DNA of 64,000 nucleotides from Elusimicrobiota bacterium (GCA_016714745.1 JADKCG010000003.1:1-64000); one strand, 5' to 3'; shown: positions 34,410-44,554, counted from the first letter of the stretch. A program made the numbers and translations. The notes: generated by a model not told the origin, from the letters alone.

Positions 34410-36233
34410 ATGACAGATCTCATTGTTATCGGAGCGGGTCATGCCGCGATTGAGGCCGCTTTAGCGGGGGCCCGGTTGGGGCATTCCACCCTATTGATCA
34501 CTCTCGACAAAACCAAGATCGGCCAGATGTCGTGCAACCCGGCGGTGGGCGGTGTGGGGAAGGGGCAGGTGGTTCGGGAGATTGACGCGTTGGGCGGCGA
34601 AATGGCGCGGGCCACGGACCGGGCCGGGCTTCAATTTAAAATGTTGAACCGAGGGAAAGGGCCAGCGGTGTGGAGCCCTCGGGTGCAGTGCGACCGAACC
34701 CTTTATCGGGACGTCATGACGCGAACCGTTTTGAACCAACCCAACCTCACAGTGCTGGAAGACGAGGCAGTCTCTGTTCTTGTTGAGGGGGGGCGGGTCA
34801 CGGGTGTGCGCGCGGCACGTGCTGGCAACATTCGAGCCCGCGCCGTGGTGATCGGAGCCGGGACCTTCATGAAGGGTCTCATGCACCGCGGGTTTGCCAC
34901 CACGCCGGGAGGCCGGATCGACGAACAGCCGGCGTCGCACCTCTCCGATTGTTTGCGCGCGTTGGGGTTTGAGGTGGGGCGTCTCAAGACGGGGACCCCG
35001 CCACGATTGGACGGCCGAACGATTGATTACACGAAGTGCGTGTTGACTCCCGGCGACGAACCGCCGGTTCCCATGAGCCACTTCACGACGTCGCTTTCCC
35101 AACAACAACTGCCCTGCTGGCTCACTCACACGACGGAAAAGTCCCATGAAGCGATCCGAAATAATCTGGATCGGTCCCCCCTCTACACGGGCCGCATCAA
35201 AGGGGTGGGCCCCCGCTATTGTCCTTCCATTGAAGACAAAGTGGTTAAGTTTCCTCATCACAACACCCACCAAGTTTTTATTGAGCCTGAGGGATACATA
35301 ACCGACGAGGTCTATGTGAACGGTCTGTCAACAAGTTTGCCGGAAGACGTGCAAGAAAAAATTGTTCGCGCGGTTCCGGGGTTGGAAAATGCGCGCTTTA
35401 TTCGGTACGGGTATGCGGTGGAATATGATTTTTGCCCTCCCACTCAACTTAAATCGTCGCTGGAAACGAAATCTGTCGACGGGCTTTTCTTGGCCGGTCA
35501 AGTGAATGGAACCACGGGATACGAAGAAGCGGCGGGCCAAGGGATTTTGGCGGGGATCAACGCCATTCATTTTTTACGCGGAGAAGCTCCGCTCATTCTT
35601 CGACGGGACGAAGCCTACATTGGCGTTATGATCGATGATTTGGTAACTAAAGGGGCAGATGAGCCCTATCGGCTGATGACGTCCCGGGCGGAATACCGAT
35701 TGCACTTGCGTTGGGACAACGCTGATTTGCGGTTGATGGACCATGGGCGCCGGGTAGGACTTTTGTCGACGAGGATGTATGATCATTTCCTGGGATATCG
35801 CGGACGGCTCTGGGAGGCCGCCCGGGAAGCCCTCCCCGCCGACGCGGAGTCTCGTTATTTCGAGGACCTCCCCCTCCCGGCGCCCACGGACCGCGGGGAA
35901 CCGGTGGTGCCCCACGGGACGGACCACAACCCCTGGTCAAGGGGAACCGAGCAACGCCAGGTGGAGATCGAACGGTTATACTGGGGCTACATGAAACGGG
36001 AACGGGCGGAAATCGCAAAGTTCCGCCGTCTGGAGTCCCGCCGGATCCCTTTTGATCTTGACTACAACGTTGTGCACGGAATGCTTTTGGAAGCCCGCCA
36101 AAAATGTAGCCGGATTCGCCCAGAATCCTTGGGTCAAGCCGCGCGAATTCCCGGCGTGACACCGGCGGACGCCGGGGTTTTGATGGTTCACCTTGAACGC
36201 CGTCGAAGGGAACGCTCAGCGGAGGTCGTTTAG
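34410..36233 (+). CDS. mnmG: tRNA uridine-5-carboxymethylaminomethyl(34) synthesis enzyme MnmG
   Basis: FAD enzyme that works with MnmE to make cmnm5U at tRNA wobble position 34. 607 residues from ATG 34410 (MTDLIVIGAGHAAIEAALAG); an upstream in-frame ATG at 34374 adds 12 unlikely residues. The FAD motif GAGHAAIEAALAGARLG is followed by MSCNPAVGGVGKGQ, YCPSIEDKVVKFP, and GQVNGTTGYEEAAGQG, which includes the family cysteine-free loop. C-terminal MnmE/tRNA-binding domain present. mnmG-rsmG lies near replication origins in many bacteria. Confidence 0.96.
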   Translation: MTDLIVIGAGHAAIEAALAGARLGHSTLLITLDKTKIGQMSCNPAVGGVGKGQVVREIDALGGEMARATDRAGLQFKMLNRGKGPAVWSPRVQCDRTLYRDVMTRTVLNQPNLTVLEDEAVSVLVEGGRVTGVRAARAGNIRARAVVIGAGTFMKGLMHRGFATTPGGRIDEQPASHLSDCLRALGFEVGRLKTGTPPRLDGRTIDYTKCVLTPGDEPPVPMSHFTTSLSQQQLPCWLTHTTEKSHEAIRNNLDRSPLYTGRIKGVGPRYCPSIEDKVVKFPHHNTHQVFIEPEGYITDEVYVNGLSTSLPEDVQEKIVRAVPGLENARFIRYGYAVEYDFCPPTQLKSSLETKSVDGLFLAGQVNGTTGYEEAAGQGILAGINAIHFLRGEAPLILRRDEAYIGVMIDDLVTKGADEPYRLMTSRAEYRLHLRWDNADLRLMDHGRRVGLLSTRMYDHFLGYRGRLWEAAREALPADAESRYFEDLPLPAPTDRGEPVVPHGTDHNPWSRGTEQRQVEIERLYWGYMKRERAEIAKFRRLESRRIPFDLDYNVVHGMLLEARQKCSRIRPESLGQAARIPGVTPADAGVLMVHLERRRRERSAEVV

Positions 36234-36953
36234 GTGGTTGATTTTCCCCCTCTGTGGGCATCATTTTCAGCCCAACTGGAGGGGTTGTCACTTCCCGCCT
36301 CGTTTTTCCCCCAGGTTGAAGTTTACCTGGCGGGATTGTCCGACATCAACACTTCCCTCAATTTAATTTCATTTTCAACAGAAGAAGAGCTGAGGGGACA
36401 TGTGGTTGATTCTCTTCAAATGCTCCGCGCCGGTCCTCTTTCTGGGCCACTTCGCCTGGTGGATGTGGGGACTGGTGGCGGACTGCCGGGGGTACCGCTG
36501 GCCATCTCCCGACACGATTGGAACGTGACCCTTTTGGATTCGACCAGGAAAAAACAGTCCGCCGTCTCCGTTCTCCTTGAGAGGGCCCAAATTTCAAACG
36601 CCGTGGCTTTATGGGGCCGGGCAGAAGAGCTGGCTCACCTGGTGGAATACCGGGAATCTTTTGATGGCGCCCTTTGCCGAGCCGTTGGCCGGTTTTCCAC
36701 TGTATTGGAATTGACTCTCCCGCTCTTAAAAGTGGGGGGGTCAGCGTTCCTTCACAGGGGATTTGATGGGTGTGATGAATTAGCCGAAGCGGGCAAGGCT
36801 TTGGCAGAACTCGGGGGTCGGCCAGGCCCCATTTTTTCCTATAAAATTCCGGGCATGGAAAAGGAAAGGCATATTATTTGTGTTGAGAAGGCGCGTCAAA
36901 CATCAATCAATTACCCAAGAAGGGCTGGGATACCAGCAAAAAAACCGCTGTAA
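36234..36953 (+). CDS. rsmG: 16S rRNA (guanine-527-N7)-methyltransferase
   Basis: 239 residues starting at GTG directly after the mnmG TAG. LNLISFSTEEELRGHVVDSL matches the N-terminal block; LVDVGTGGGLPGVPLA is the SAM site; KKQSAVSVLLERAQISN, FDGALCRAVGRFS and the C-terminal ending YPRRAGIPAKKPL complete it. It modifies G527 of 16S rRNA, and its loss gives low-level streptomycin resistance in other bacteria. Confidence 0.95.
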   Translation: MVDFPPLWASFSAQLEGLSLPASFFPQVEVYLAGLSDINTSLNLISFSTEEELRGHVVDSLQMLRAGPLSGPLRLVDVGTGGGLPGVPLAISRHDWNVTLLDSTRKKQSAVSVLLERAQISNAVALWGRAEELAHLVEYRESFDGALCRAVGRFSTVLELTLPLLKVGGSAFLHRGFDGCDELAEAGKALAELGGRPGPIFSYKIPGMEKERHIICVEKARQTSINYPRRAGIPAKKPL

Positions 36954-37014
36954 AATGAAACTAATTTCGGGTATTGGTGTCTCATGGGAAGTTATTATTA
37001 AATCGGAGGCCCTT

Positions 37015-38445
37015 ATGAAAAAAATGGTGTGTTTTTTCTTGTCCCTGTGGGTGGGTGTCCTGTCAACGGTTCAAGCCGCAGACGTCACAATTTACAATGA
37101 CGATCTCGGTCTTGTTCGTGAGCAGAGATCGTTTGAGTTCAAAAGTGGCGTGAGCGCCGTGACCATGGACGATGTGGCGGCCCGCATCGACGCGACCAGC
37201 GTGCATTTCGCCTCTCTGTCTGATCCCGCGGGGATCAGCGTGTTGGAACAAAATTTTCAATATGATTTGGTGAACGAAAACAAACTGCTGGAAAAATATT
37301 TGGGACGAGAAATCGAAATTGAGCGGTTTGTGGGAGAAGGGAAAGACCGCCGAGAGATATTGAAGGGGACGCTTCTCTCCAACGTAGGCGGGCGTGTGGT
37401 TCAATCGGGGGGGAAACTTTATTTGAACCCGGAAGGGCGGGTGGTTCTCCCCGAATTGCCGGAAGGGTTTGTGACGAAACCACGCCTGTTGTGGCGAGTT
37501 TCCTCCAAGAAATCCGGAAAACAAGATTGCGAGGTGGCCTATCTGACCGGCGGGTTGTCTTGGAAATCAGACTATGTGCTCAAGATTTCTCCCAACGATG
37601 ATAAAATGGATCTAAACGCCTGGGTCACTTTGACCAATGGTTCTGGCGCCAGCTATAAAGAAGCCAAGTTAAAATTGGTGGCCGGGGACGTCAACCGGGC
37701 GCCTCAACCGAGACACATTAATCAATTGAGGGGAGCGAGGATGGCGGGACTTTCTATGTCCGCTGATTCGGAGCCACAGTTCCAAGAGAAGAGTTTCTTT
37801 GAATATCACCTCTATACCCTTCAACGTCCGGCCACATTGTTGAATAATGAAACCAAACAAATCGAGCTAGCCTCCGGTCGAGACGTGCCGGTAAAAAAAC
37901 TTTTTATTTATGATGGTTCTGCGAATTTGGGCGGGGACTACAACGAGTATTCCAGAACCGACAGCAATTACGGCGCTTCATCGACGGAAAAGAAAGTGTG
38001 GGTCATTCTGGAGTTTAAGAACTCGAAAGAGAACAATCTGGGTCTTCCTCTTCCCAAAGGCACGCTCCGAGTTTATAAACAAGACACGGACGGCGCCCTG
38101 GAATTTATCGGCGAAGACGCCATTGACCACACGGCCAAGGATGAGATGGTGAGGGTTAAGATGGGCAACGCCTTTGACGTGGTGGGCGAGCGCACCCGCA
38201 CAAACTACCAAATCTCCACTGACCGAAAATCCATGAGTGAGACCTTTCAGGTCAAAATTCGTAACCACAAAGACCAAGCGGTCACGGTTCGTGTGGTGGA
38301 ACACCTTTACCGCTGGACCAACTGGAAGGTGACGGACGCCAGTCAAAAATGGAACAAGAAGAACGCTCAAACCATTGAGTTTGATGTCCCCGTATCAAAG
38401 GACGGAGAGAGCACCGTAAATTACACGGCAAAATATTCGTGGTAA
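37015..38445 (+). CDS. Secreted DUF4139-like protein
   Basis: 476 residues from ATG 37015, with GGAGG eight bases upstream. The signal peptide MKKMVCFFLSLWVGVLSTVQ is followed by AADVTIYNDDLGLVREQRSF, an N-terminal beta domain with GTLLSNVGGRVVQSGGKLYL, then LLWRVSSKKSGKQDCEVAYLTGGLSWKSDYVL, which is typical of DUF4139. The C-terminal half is beta-rich and has no catalytic motif. Presumably periplasmic or surface-exposed; function unknown. It is followed 31 bp later by the TPR protein. Confidence 0.75.
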   Translation: MKKMVCFFLSLWVGVLSTVQAADVTIYNDDLGLVREQRSFEFKSGVSAVTMDDVAARIDATSVHFASLSDPAGISVLEQNFQYDLVNENKLLEKYLGREIEIERFVGEGKDRREILKGTLLSNVGGRVVQSGGKLYLNPEGRVVLPELPEGFVTKPRLLWRVSSKKSGKQDCEVAYLTGGLSWKSDYVLKISPNDDKMDLNAWVTLTNGSGASYKEAKLKLVAGDVNRAPQPRHINQLRGARMAGLSMSADSEPQFQEKSFFEYHLYTLQRPATLLNNETKQIELASGRDVPVKKLFIYDGSANLGGDYNEYSRTDSNYGASSTEKKVWVILEFKNSKENNLGLPLPKGTLRVYKQDTDGALEFIGEDAIDHTAKDEMVRVKMGNAFDVVGERTRTNYQISTDRKSMSETFQVKIRNHKDQAVTVRVVEHLYRWTNWKVTDASQKWNKKNAQTIEFDVPVSKDGESTVNYTAKYSW

Positions 38446-38476
38446 AAACGTCTCTAATTGTAGATGTGAAGGATTA

Positions 38477-40090
38477 ATGAAAAAGAAAACGCTTGGTCTT
38501 TTTGTCATCATTATTTCATGCCTTTCTGTCTGGTGGTGGTCTCGTTCCACCCCATGGTCCAGGGCCCAGCGCGCCTTGGACCACGGGGAACCCGGGAAAG
38601 CCGTTGAGCTTTTAGTCTCGTCACTTGAAGCCAAATCATGGCCTCCAGAAAAAGAGGAGCCCATCATGGAACTATTGGCCAGGAGCTACGCGGGCAAGGG
38701 CGCAATTGATTCGGCTGAACAAGCCATGCGGAATTTACGTGAAAAATATCCGGAAAATTTTTATGCCACCATGGGTCTTGGCGTAATTAGCTTATTACGT
38801 GATCGAGGTGCTTTTGGGGAACAATATTTAGAAGAGGCCAAGGTCCTCGATTCAAAAGACATCCGTCCCTATTTATTATTGGTTCGTTATTACAGCTACA
38901 TTCGTGAATTTAAGAAAGCCGAAAACAATTTGTCTTCTGGTTTGATTAGGTTCCCAGACGATGATCGGCTGAAAGAACTTTTGGGTGATCTTTTTGCTTT
39001 GCAGGGGCGATACCAGGACGCGTTGGACAAATACCAACCTCTGCTTGTCTCAAACCCGGCGGATCGGAACCTTCGCCAAAAAGTGGCACGAACATTTTTT
39101 TATTCAGGAGATATGGGCAAGGTTTCCGTTATTCTAAATGCTCTCCAGCGAGGGGCTGAATCGGATTATTCCTTGGATATTTTTTGGGCCGAAGTGTTAT
39201 CTGAACAGGGGAGACGAAAGGAATCCGCCGCTATTTTAGAGCGGTTATACCGTGAATCCACTGGGCGTCGGATCGCTGGGATGAAATGGGCCATTGCGTT
39301 GGCAAAAGACGAAAAACTCGAAGAGGCAGAAAAACTGTTGGCAACAATTGGGGAATCCATTCCTCCGCTGGGGGGTGGCTATTCCACCCCAGTGGCAGGA
39401 CAAACGCTTGATGACCTCGAACGTCTTCAAGACATTCGTGAGTCGGCGCGGCAGGAAAATATATTTTATTTGAACACGAGGGCAATTCTTTCCGAACTGG
39501 CCGGGCGGTATTCCGAGGCTGGTCGCTATTTAGAGCAGGCGTTAAAAATTGACGATAGGGATTTCGAAACTCTATCCAACATGTCAGACCTTGCACGTCT
39601 TAAAGGCGATCCGGAGGCGCGACTTAAGTGGGCAAACCGCGCTGTCTCTCTCTATGCCAAGCACCCATCAGCGCTTTTGCTTAGAGCCAAAGTCCTTTTG
39701 GATATTCGCCGCATACCAGACGCTATTATTGATTCTAAAATCGTTGTTGATTCTTACCCGCGGTTATCGTATGCACAGGCACTTATGTCAAAGGTATGGA
39801 TGGTTCTAAATAACCCGAGAGAGGCACTTTCAACCGCTGAAGATGCTGTCAGATTGAATTTTGGGACGCCCGAAGCCCACCTTGCCTTAGCCATGGCAAA
39901 ATCAGCTAATGGACGTCACGCAGAAGCTGAGTCGTCATTTCGACAAGCGTTGGATATTGATCCAAGATATGCTGAGGCTCGCTACCAGTGGGGGCTACTG
40001 TTAAGGTCAAAAGACCGAATACATGAAGCGGACATGCAATTTCAGGAAGCCTCCCGATTGGAACCGTTGATTTATAAAAAGGCCCGATGA
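38477..40090 (+). CDS. TPR-repeat protein with N-terminal membrane anchor
   Basis: 537 residues. MKKKTLGLFVIIISCLSVWWW is a signal-anchor helix without a clear cleavage site. At least eight TPR-like helical pairs follow (for example AEQAMRNLREKYPENFYATM, YQDALDKYQPLLVSNPADRN, AEARYQWGLLLRSKDRIHEA). TPR scaffolds usually assemble membrane complexes. It overlaps the rhomboid gene by 4 bp and lies before an amidase, suggesting a cell-envelope assembly role. Confidence 0.8.
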   Translation: MKKKTLGLFVIIISCLSVWWWSRSTPWSRAQRALDHGEPGKAVELLVSSLEAKSWPPEKEEPIMELLARSYAGKGAIDSAEQAMRNLREKYPENFYATMGLGVISLLRDRGAFGEQYLEEAKVLDSKDIRPYLLLVRYYSYIREFKKAENNLSSGLIRFPDDDRLKELLGDLFALQGRYQDALDKYQPLLVSNPADRNLRQKVARTFFYSGDMGKVSVILNALQRGAESDYSLDIFWAEVLSEQGRRKESAAILERLYRESTGRRIAGMKWAIALAKDEKLEEAEKLLATIGESIPPLGGGYSTPVAGQTLDDLERLQDIRESARQENIFYLNTRAILSELAGRYSEAGRYLEQALKIDDRDFETLSNMSDLARLKGDPEARLKWANRAVSLYAKHPSALLLRAKVLLDIRRIPDAIIDSKIVVDSYPRLSYAQALMSKVWMVLNNPREALSTAEDAVRLNFGTPEAHLALAMAKSANGRHAEAESSFRQALDIDPRYAEARYQWGLLLRSKDRIHEADMQFQEASRLEPLIYKKAR

Positions 40091-40773
40091 TTCCTTTAAA
40101 AGACAATGTACGGAGCGGTTCATTTCCATTTTTCAACATTGTTCTAATTTTAGTCAACATTGCCGTTTTCTCGGTTGAAATTATGCAACCTTCTCCCCAG
40201 GCTCTGGAACATTTCATTTCCAAGTGGGCATTATATCCCGCACCCCTTTTGAATAACCCATGGGGGAATTGGTCTAGAGTTATTTCCAGCACGTTCCTAC
40301 ATGGCGGGTGGGTCCACCTGATCGGAAATATGATATATCTTTGGGTGTTTGGCGATAACATTGAGGACCGAGTTGGCCACTTTCGCTATTTAATTTTTTA
40401 TTTGGCAGTGGGTTCGGCGGCGGCCATGACACAGGTCATGATATTCCCAGCGAGCGACGTTTCCATGGTAGGTGCGTCAGGGGCAATAGCCGGAGTGATG
40501 GGGGCATATTTTGTTCTTTACCCTAAAGCCAAAGTTTTGACAGCGATACCAATGGTTATTTTTTTAAAAGTCATTGAGATCCCAGCCGTGCTTTATCTTG
40601 GTTTTTGGTTTATAATTCAGGCCTTCCAAGGATACGGAAACCTATTGAGTGTCGCCTCAGGCGCAAGGGATTTGAGTGGAGTCGCATGGTGGGCCCATGC
40701 TGGTGGATTTCTCTCAGGGGTGATCTTAATCTTTATTTTCAGAAAGTCACCAACAAAGAGGTCTTATTTCTAG
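40087..40773 (+). CDS. Rhomboid-family intramembrane serine protease
   Basis: 228 residues, about six membrane helices. SFPFFNIVLILVNIAVF starts helix 1; the H-x-x-x-N region lies in FLHGGWVHLIGNMIYLWVFG; the catalytic Ser is in MVGASGAIAGVMGAYF (about residue 130); the catalytic His is in WAHAGGFLSG (about residue 204). It cleaves transmembrane proteins; the substrate is unknown. ATGA overlap with the upstream TPR gene suggests co-regulation. Confidence 0.92.
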   Translation: MIPLKDNVRSGSFPFFNIVLILVNIAVFSVEIMQPSPQALEHFISKWALYPAPLLNNPWGNWSRVISSTFLHGGWVHLIGNMIYLWVFGDNIEDRVGHFRYLIFYLAVGSAAAMTQVMIFPASDVSMVGASGAIAGVMGAYFVLYPKAKVLTAIPMVIFLKVIEIPAVLYLGFWFIIQAFQGYGNLLSVASGARDLSGVAWWAHAGGFLSGVILIFIFRKSPTKRSYF

Positions 40774-40845
40774 ATTATTGTTTCACATGGAACAATTTTA
40801 TTGTTTAAAATGAAAAAGCCTCATCTTTTTGGAGGAGCACTAATC

Positions 40846-42471
40846 ATGATACGTTCATTTGTTTTTTCTAGTGTCATTATATTTCTTTTCTCCATTTCCT
40901 TGTTCGCCCAGGGCCGGCGTCCCCCGTGGCCGGCAGTTCCAGTAAGCGCTGTAGTTGATGGCAAAGTTTTGAAAGGGGTTGAGGTCATTTTAATCGACAA
41001 GGCCCCAATGATTTCTCTTCAAACTGTTCGTCACGTATTTGGTGGAAGAATTCAATGGAAGCGAGTGTCCAGGCGTGTGATTTACTTCTCTGAAGGGCGA
41101 TCCGCTGAATTTGGTTTGGATCTTTCCTCAGCGGTTGTTTGTGGTAAATCCGTTTCCCTTTCGCCCGCTGTCCGGGCCTGGGGGAACGAAGTTTACCTGC
41201 CTACATCTTTTATCGCCACGCCGGAGTTTCAGAGCTTGGTTGCCTCTCTCGTCCAATGGAATGCTGATCGGAAAAGCCTGACTGTGGATCCCGCCCCGGA
41301 GGTGGCATCGCCACGTTTTTACTCTTACCCCCTTCGAAGCAAAGTTACCATCGATATCGGGCCGCATGTGGACTACCGCGTTCTGGCCTTAAGGAATGAA
41401 ACTCTTACGATTCGTCTCTACGGTGGGCGCGCCCGAGAGTGGGAGAAGATCTCCATACAAGATGGCGCCATCGTATCCATTGAGGTGGACCCAAGCGCTC
41501 GGACCACTGACTTGATCATCACTCTTTCTACGGGAACCACCGAACCAGAGATTTACTTGGATGGGTCCCCCCGCGCTGTGATTATTGAGGTTTCCAAGGG
41601 GGAAGGGGCCACAGTAAAAAAACAGCCCGTCATCAAAAAAAATGACCCAAAAAAAGTTGTAACGACTGTCCCTAAAGTGGCCACCCCCGCTGTGTTGACA
41701 GCCCCTCCCATTCCACAGCCACGACCCGACATAGATGCGCCGTTTCTGGCCCTTTCGCCGCTCCGAACAATCGTAATCGACCCTGGCCACGGGGGCAAAG
41801 ACGTGGGCGCGGTTGGGCCAAACGGAACGCTTGAAAAAGACGTTAACCTTCAAATTGGCTTGGCATTGGCAAAACTACTTAACAGCGAGGGTCGATTTAA
41901 AGTCATCCTTACCAGAAATAACGACAGTTTTTTGACATTGCAAGAGAGGTCTTCCATCGCCAATAAAGCCAAGGCCGATCTTTTCATCTCCCTACACTGT
42001 AACGCTGGTCTCAGTCGTGACGCTAAAGGATTTGAAGTGTATTTTTTATCTGAAAATGCTTCAGATGACACCGCGGCCGCGGTCGCTAGACGGGAAAATG
42101 CCGTGGTTGAAATGGAGGGTGTTTCTGGAAAAGTGCGCCAAGAATTAGAAGGACTGCTATGGTCTTTGGCGCGGAATGAACACATGAACGATTCATCGGC
42201 CATTGCCGGGCTCATCGATCAACAGGTAGCGAAACGGATGTCTATGACAAAGCGGGGAGTCAAACAGGCGGGGTTTTACGTTCTACGCGGCACTTCCATG
42301 CCAGCCATTCTGGTGGAATCCGGTTTCATCACCCATCCGAAAGAAGAAGGACTACTCCGCTCCTCCCGTTTCCACCGAAAACTAGTCGACGCCCTCTATG
42401 CGGGTCTCCTCGAATACGAAAAAAAACGTATCCAAGACCGCCTAGCCAAAACTTCAGCAGGTGGAAATTAG
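40846..42471 (+). CDS. N-acetylmuramoyl-L-alanine amidase (Amidase_3) with N-terminal beta domains
   Basis: 541 residues from ATG 40846, with GGAGGA upstream. A signal peptide (MIRSFVFSSVIIFLFSISLF) is followed by a copper-amine-oxidase-like/stalk domain and an AMIN-like region. The catalytic domain runs from about residue 305 to the end: VIDPGHGGKDVGAVGPNGTLEKDVN (zinc ligands His and Glu), LFISLHCNAG (His), and VESGFITHPKEE (catalytic Glu). It cleaves septal or lateral peptidoglycan. AMIN-like domains direct such enzymes to the cell wall or the division site. Confidence 0.92.
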   Translation: MIRSFVFSSVIIFLFSISLFAQGRRPPWPAVPVSAVVDGKVLKGVEVILIDKAPMISLQTVRHVFGGRIQWKRVSRRVIYFSEGRSAEFGLDLSSAVVCGKSVSLSPAVRAWGNEVYLPTSFIATPEFQSLVASLVQWNADRKSLTVDPAPEVASPRFYSYPLRSKVTIDIGPHVDYRVLALRNETLTIRLYGGRAREWEKISIQDGAIVSIEVDPSARTTDLIITLSTGTTEPEIYLDGSPRAVIIEVSKGEGATVKKQPVIKKNDPKKVVTTVPKVATPAVLTAPPIPQPRPDIDAPFLALSPLRTIVIDPGHGGKDVGAVGPNGTLEKDVNLQIGLALAKLLNSEGRFKVILTRNNDSFLTLQERSSIANKAKADLFISLHCNAGLSRDAKGFEVYFLSENASDDTAAAVARRENAVVEMEGVSGKVRQELEGLLWSLARNEHMNDSSAIAGLIDQQVAKRMSMTKRGVKQAGFYVLRGTSMPAILVESGFITHPKEEGLLRSSRFHRKLVDALYAGLLEYEKKRIQDRLAKTSAGGN

Positions 42472-42520
42472 CCTAGAGTATTAAGAGTATTAGAGGACTG
42501 ACCTCTTACAAAAGTAGCTC

Positions 42521-42566
42521 TTGACTTATTACTGGACATATGTTTAATTATACGATCGTCCAATAA
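42521..42566 (+). promoter_or_regulatory. Promoter and candidate TetR operator for the efflux cassette
   Basis: TTGACT (42521-42526) and TAATTA (42545-42550) are 18 bp apart. An imperfect inverted repeat, ttactggac (42529-42537) and gtccaataa (42558-42566), covers the same stretch with 8 of 9 bases matching. The next gene is a TetR regulator, so self-repression is likely. Confidence 0.45.
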
Positions 42567-42572
42567 CAAACC

Positions 42573-43205
42573 ATGACACGACCCTCACAAGACATCGACC
42601 TCAAACTTTTAGCGGCCGCCCGCGCGTTGGTGGCGGAGAAAGGGTTTGCGGCGCTCACCGTGCGGGGTGCGGCGGCTCGGGCGAAGGTGAATCCCGGGAT
42701 GTTTCATTATCACTTCAAATCAAAACGCATTTTCAAACGGCGCGTCATGGAATCGGTGTATGAATCGTTTTTTGAGAAGTTCACCTTGGCCGTGCGGGGA
42801 GATGGTCCCTTAGATCGTCTCCGTGAATCCCTGCGCTATATGGGCCGATTCGCTCGGGACCATCGGCGGGAGGGGTTCTCGCTCATTCAGGACGCGGTGG
42901 GGGGGGACCGGGACACCGTGGAGTTTATTGGGGAAAATTTTCCACGCCACATGAAACTGATTTTGGATCTTGCCAGCGACGCCCAAAAAGCGGGGGCTCT
43001 CACCTTGGCGCCTCTTCCCTTTGTCATGACATTTATCATGGCGGGGGGTCGGATTTCCCGCATTCCTCTTTGAATCCTTCGGTCGACAGGAACGAAACGG
43101 CCTTTTGGCTTTCTCCTGCGCGATGTGGAATTCTCTCTTCTTACGGATGAGGCCATCGACCGGCGTGTGGAAGCGGTGCTCCGCGGATTGGGTGCGGCCC
43201 AGTGA
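42573..43205 (+). CDS. TetR/AcrR-family regulator (CecR-like position), frame-broken
   Basis: N-terminal helix-turn-helix DNA-binding domain: LLAAARALVAEKGFAALTVRGAAARAKVNPGMFHYHFKSK. The first frame stops at 43073, but sense continues (GVGFPAFLFESFGRQ in one frame, then RPFGFLLRDVEFSLLTDEAIDRRVEAVLRGLG) to a TGA at 43203-43205, which overlaps the TolC start. Two compensating one-base breaks near 43040 (a G-run) and 43085-43110 explain this. It heads the efflux operon and probably senses a substrate and releases the 42529-42566 operator. Confidence 0.8.
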
Positions 43206-44554
43206 ACAAAATATTATTTCTCTTGCCGTTCCTCGCGCCTCTGGCGTGGGGGGCGAACACCTTGACGCTTGATCTTGTCACGCTTGAGCGGGAAACGTTG
43301 GCCCATTCGCCCCGATTGTCTGCAATGCGGGAAACGGCTCAGGGAGCGGACGATCAAGCTAAAGCCCAACGTTCGCATCTTTGGCCCACCCTGTCAGTAG
43401 ACGGGTCTTACCGATACCAAACGGAAGTCCCCACAATAAAAGTGAATCCTCTTTCCCCGGGGGTTGAACTGGGAGATAACCCAAACTATTCCGTTGGCCC
43501 TGCGATCCAATGGCTGGCGTGGGATTCAGGCGCGGTGAGAAATTCCGCCAAAGCCCTTTCCCTTCAAACGTCGGCAAAGATTCAGGACGTTCGCTCGATG
43601 GAAAACCAACTTCGATTAGCGACCCAGGTGGGTTTGTTTCAGGTTCAAGGTTCGGCCGAACGGGTTCGCCTCTTGGCCGATGGACTACGTCTCGCTCAAG
43701 CCCAAAGAAACGATGTGGAGTTGCGAACAAAGGCGGGCGCGGCAAGCCGTCAAGACCTTTTGCAAGCGGAAACAGAAGTTCTTTCTCGGCGCACACAGTT
43801 CCGGGAAGCCCAGACAGCCTTCGCCATCGAACTTCGAACCCTTTTAGCGCTCACAGGGGCAACGGGAAACTATGACCTGGCTCGACCGATCCCCGCGGAT
43901 CTCGCCGCCCGTCTGCCTGCCGACATCCCCGCTCCTTCCATGGCCATTGAACTGGAACCACCGAACTCTTTGCGCACGCGGTTTGCGTCAGCCGCAGACC
44001 GCCCTTTTGATCCCGCGCGGCCGGAAATTCTTTCTCTGGGGTTCCAGGCGGACGCCGCCGAAAAATCAGCCCAAGCCGCCCGCGCCGGTCATGGACCTGC
44101 ACTGCAACTGGCCGCGAAGACCAGCCTCGACTATCCCAACGGACCTGTTCATGAACAAATTAATCAAAAATCTGTGGGCGCTGTGGCTCGCTGGCCCCTT
44201 TTTGAAGGCGGCCGTGTGGCTCATGAAGTGAGCGCACATCAATCCCTCGCGCGGGCATCAGAAGAAAAACGTCAACAAATGGAAGAGGACCTGTACCGCG
44301 ACTGGCAACGGGCCAGGGACCGCCTGGCCGGACTCACAGAAGAAGAAATATTGAATAAAGAATCCGTAGATCAACAAATGCGCTTTTCTCAGATGGTGTA
44401 CGATTCCTATACGTTAGGGAAAGCCACGTTTTTAGACGTTCAGGCCGCCAACCTCGGTCTGATCCAGAACCAAGTTCGGTTGGTCATAACCCAAGTAGAC
44501 GTTCTCATTCAATTGGCTGTGCTTTCCAGTCTCACCAGCGAGGTCACCCCATGA
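43202..44554 (+). CDS. TolC-family outer-membrane efflux protein
   Basis: 450 residues starting at GTG 43202, overlapping the regulator stop by 4 bp. Signal peptide NKILFLLPFLAPLAWG. Two outer-membrane-efflux repeats with long helices follow (about 30-230 and 260-450): LSAMRETAQGADDQAKAQRS, and in the second half FLDVQAANLGLIQNQVRLVITQVDVLIQLA. It forms the outer-membrane channel for the downstream HlyD/ABC exporter. Confidence 0.9.
   Translation: MNKILFLLPFLAPLAWGANTLTLDLVTLERETLAHSPRLSAMRETAQGADDQAKAQRSHLWPTLSVDGSYRYQTEVPTIKVNPLSPGVELGDNPNYSVGPAIQWLAWDSGAVRNSAKALSLQTSAKIQDVRSMENQLRLATQVGLFQVQGSAERVRLLADGLRLAQAQRNDVELRTKAGAASRQDLLQAETEVLSRRTQFREAQTAFAIELRTLLALTGATGNYDLARPIPADLAARLPADIPAPSMAIELEPPNSLRTRFASAADRPFDPARPEILSLGFQADAAEKSAQAARAGHGPALQLAAKTSLDYPNGPVHEQINQKSVGAVARWPLFEGGRVAHEVSAHQSLARASEEKRQQMEEDLYRDWQRARDRLAGLTEEEILNKESVDQQMRFSQMVYDSYTLGKATFLDVQAANLGLIQNQVRLVITQVDVLIQLAVLSSLTSEVTP

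Noticed and set aside
34491..35273. Minus-strand open frame opposite mnmG
   Set aside because: Antisense shadow of a conserved essential-type gene.
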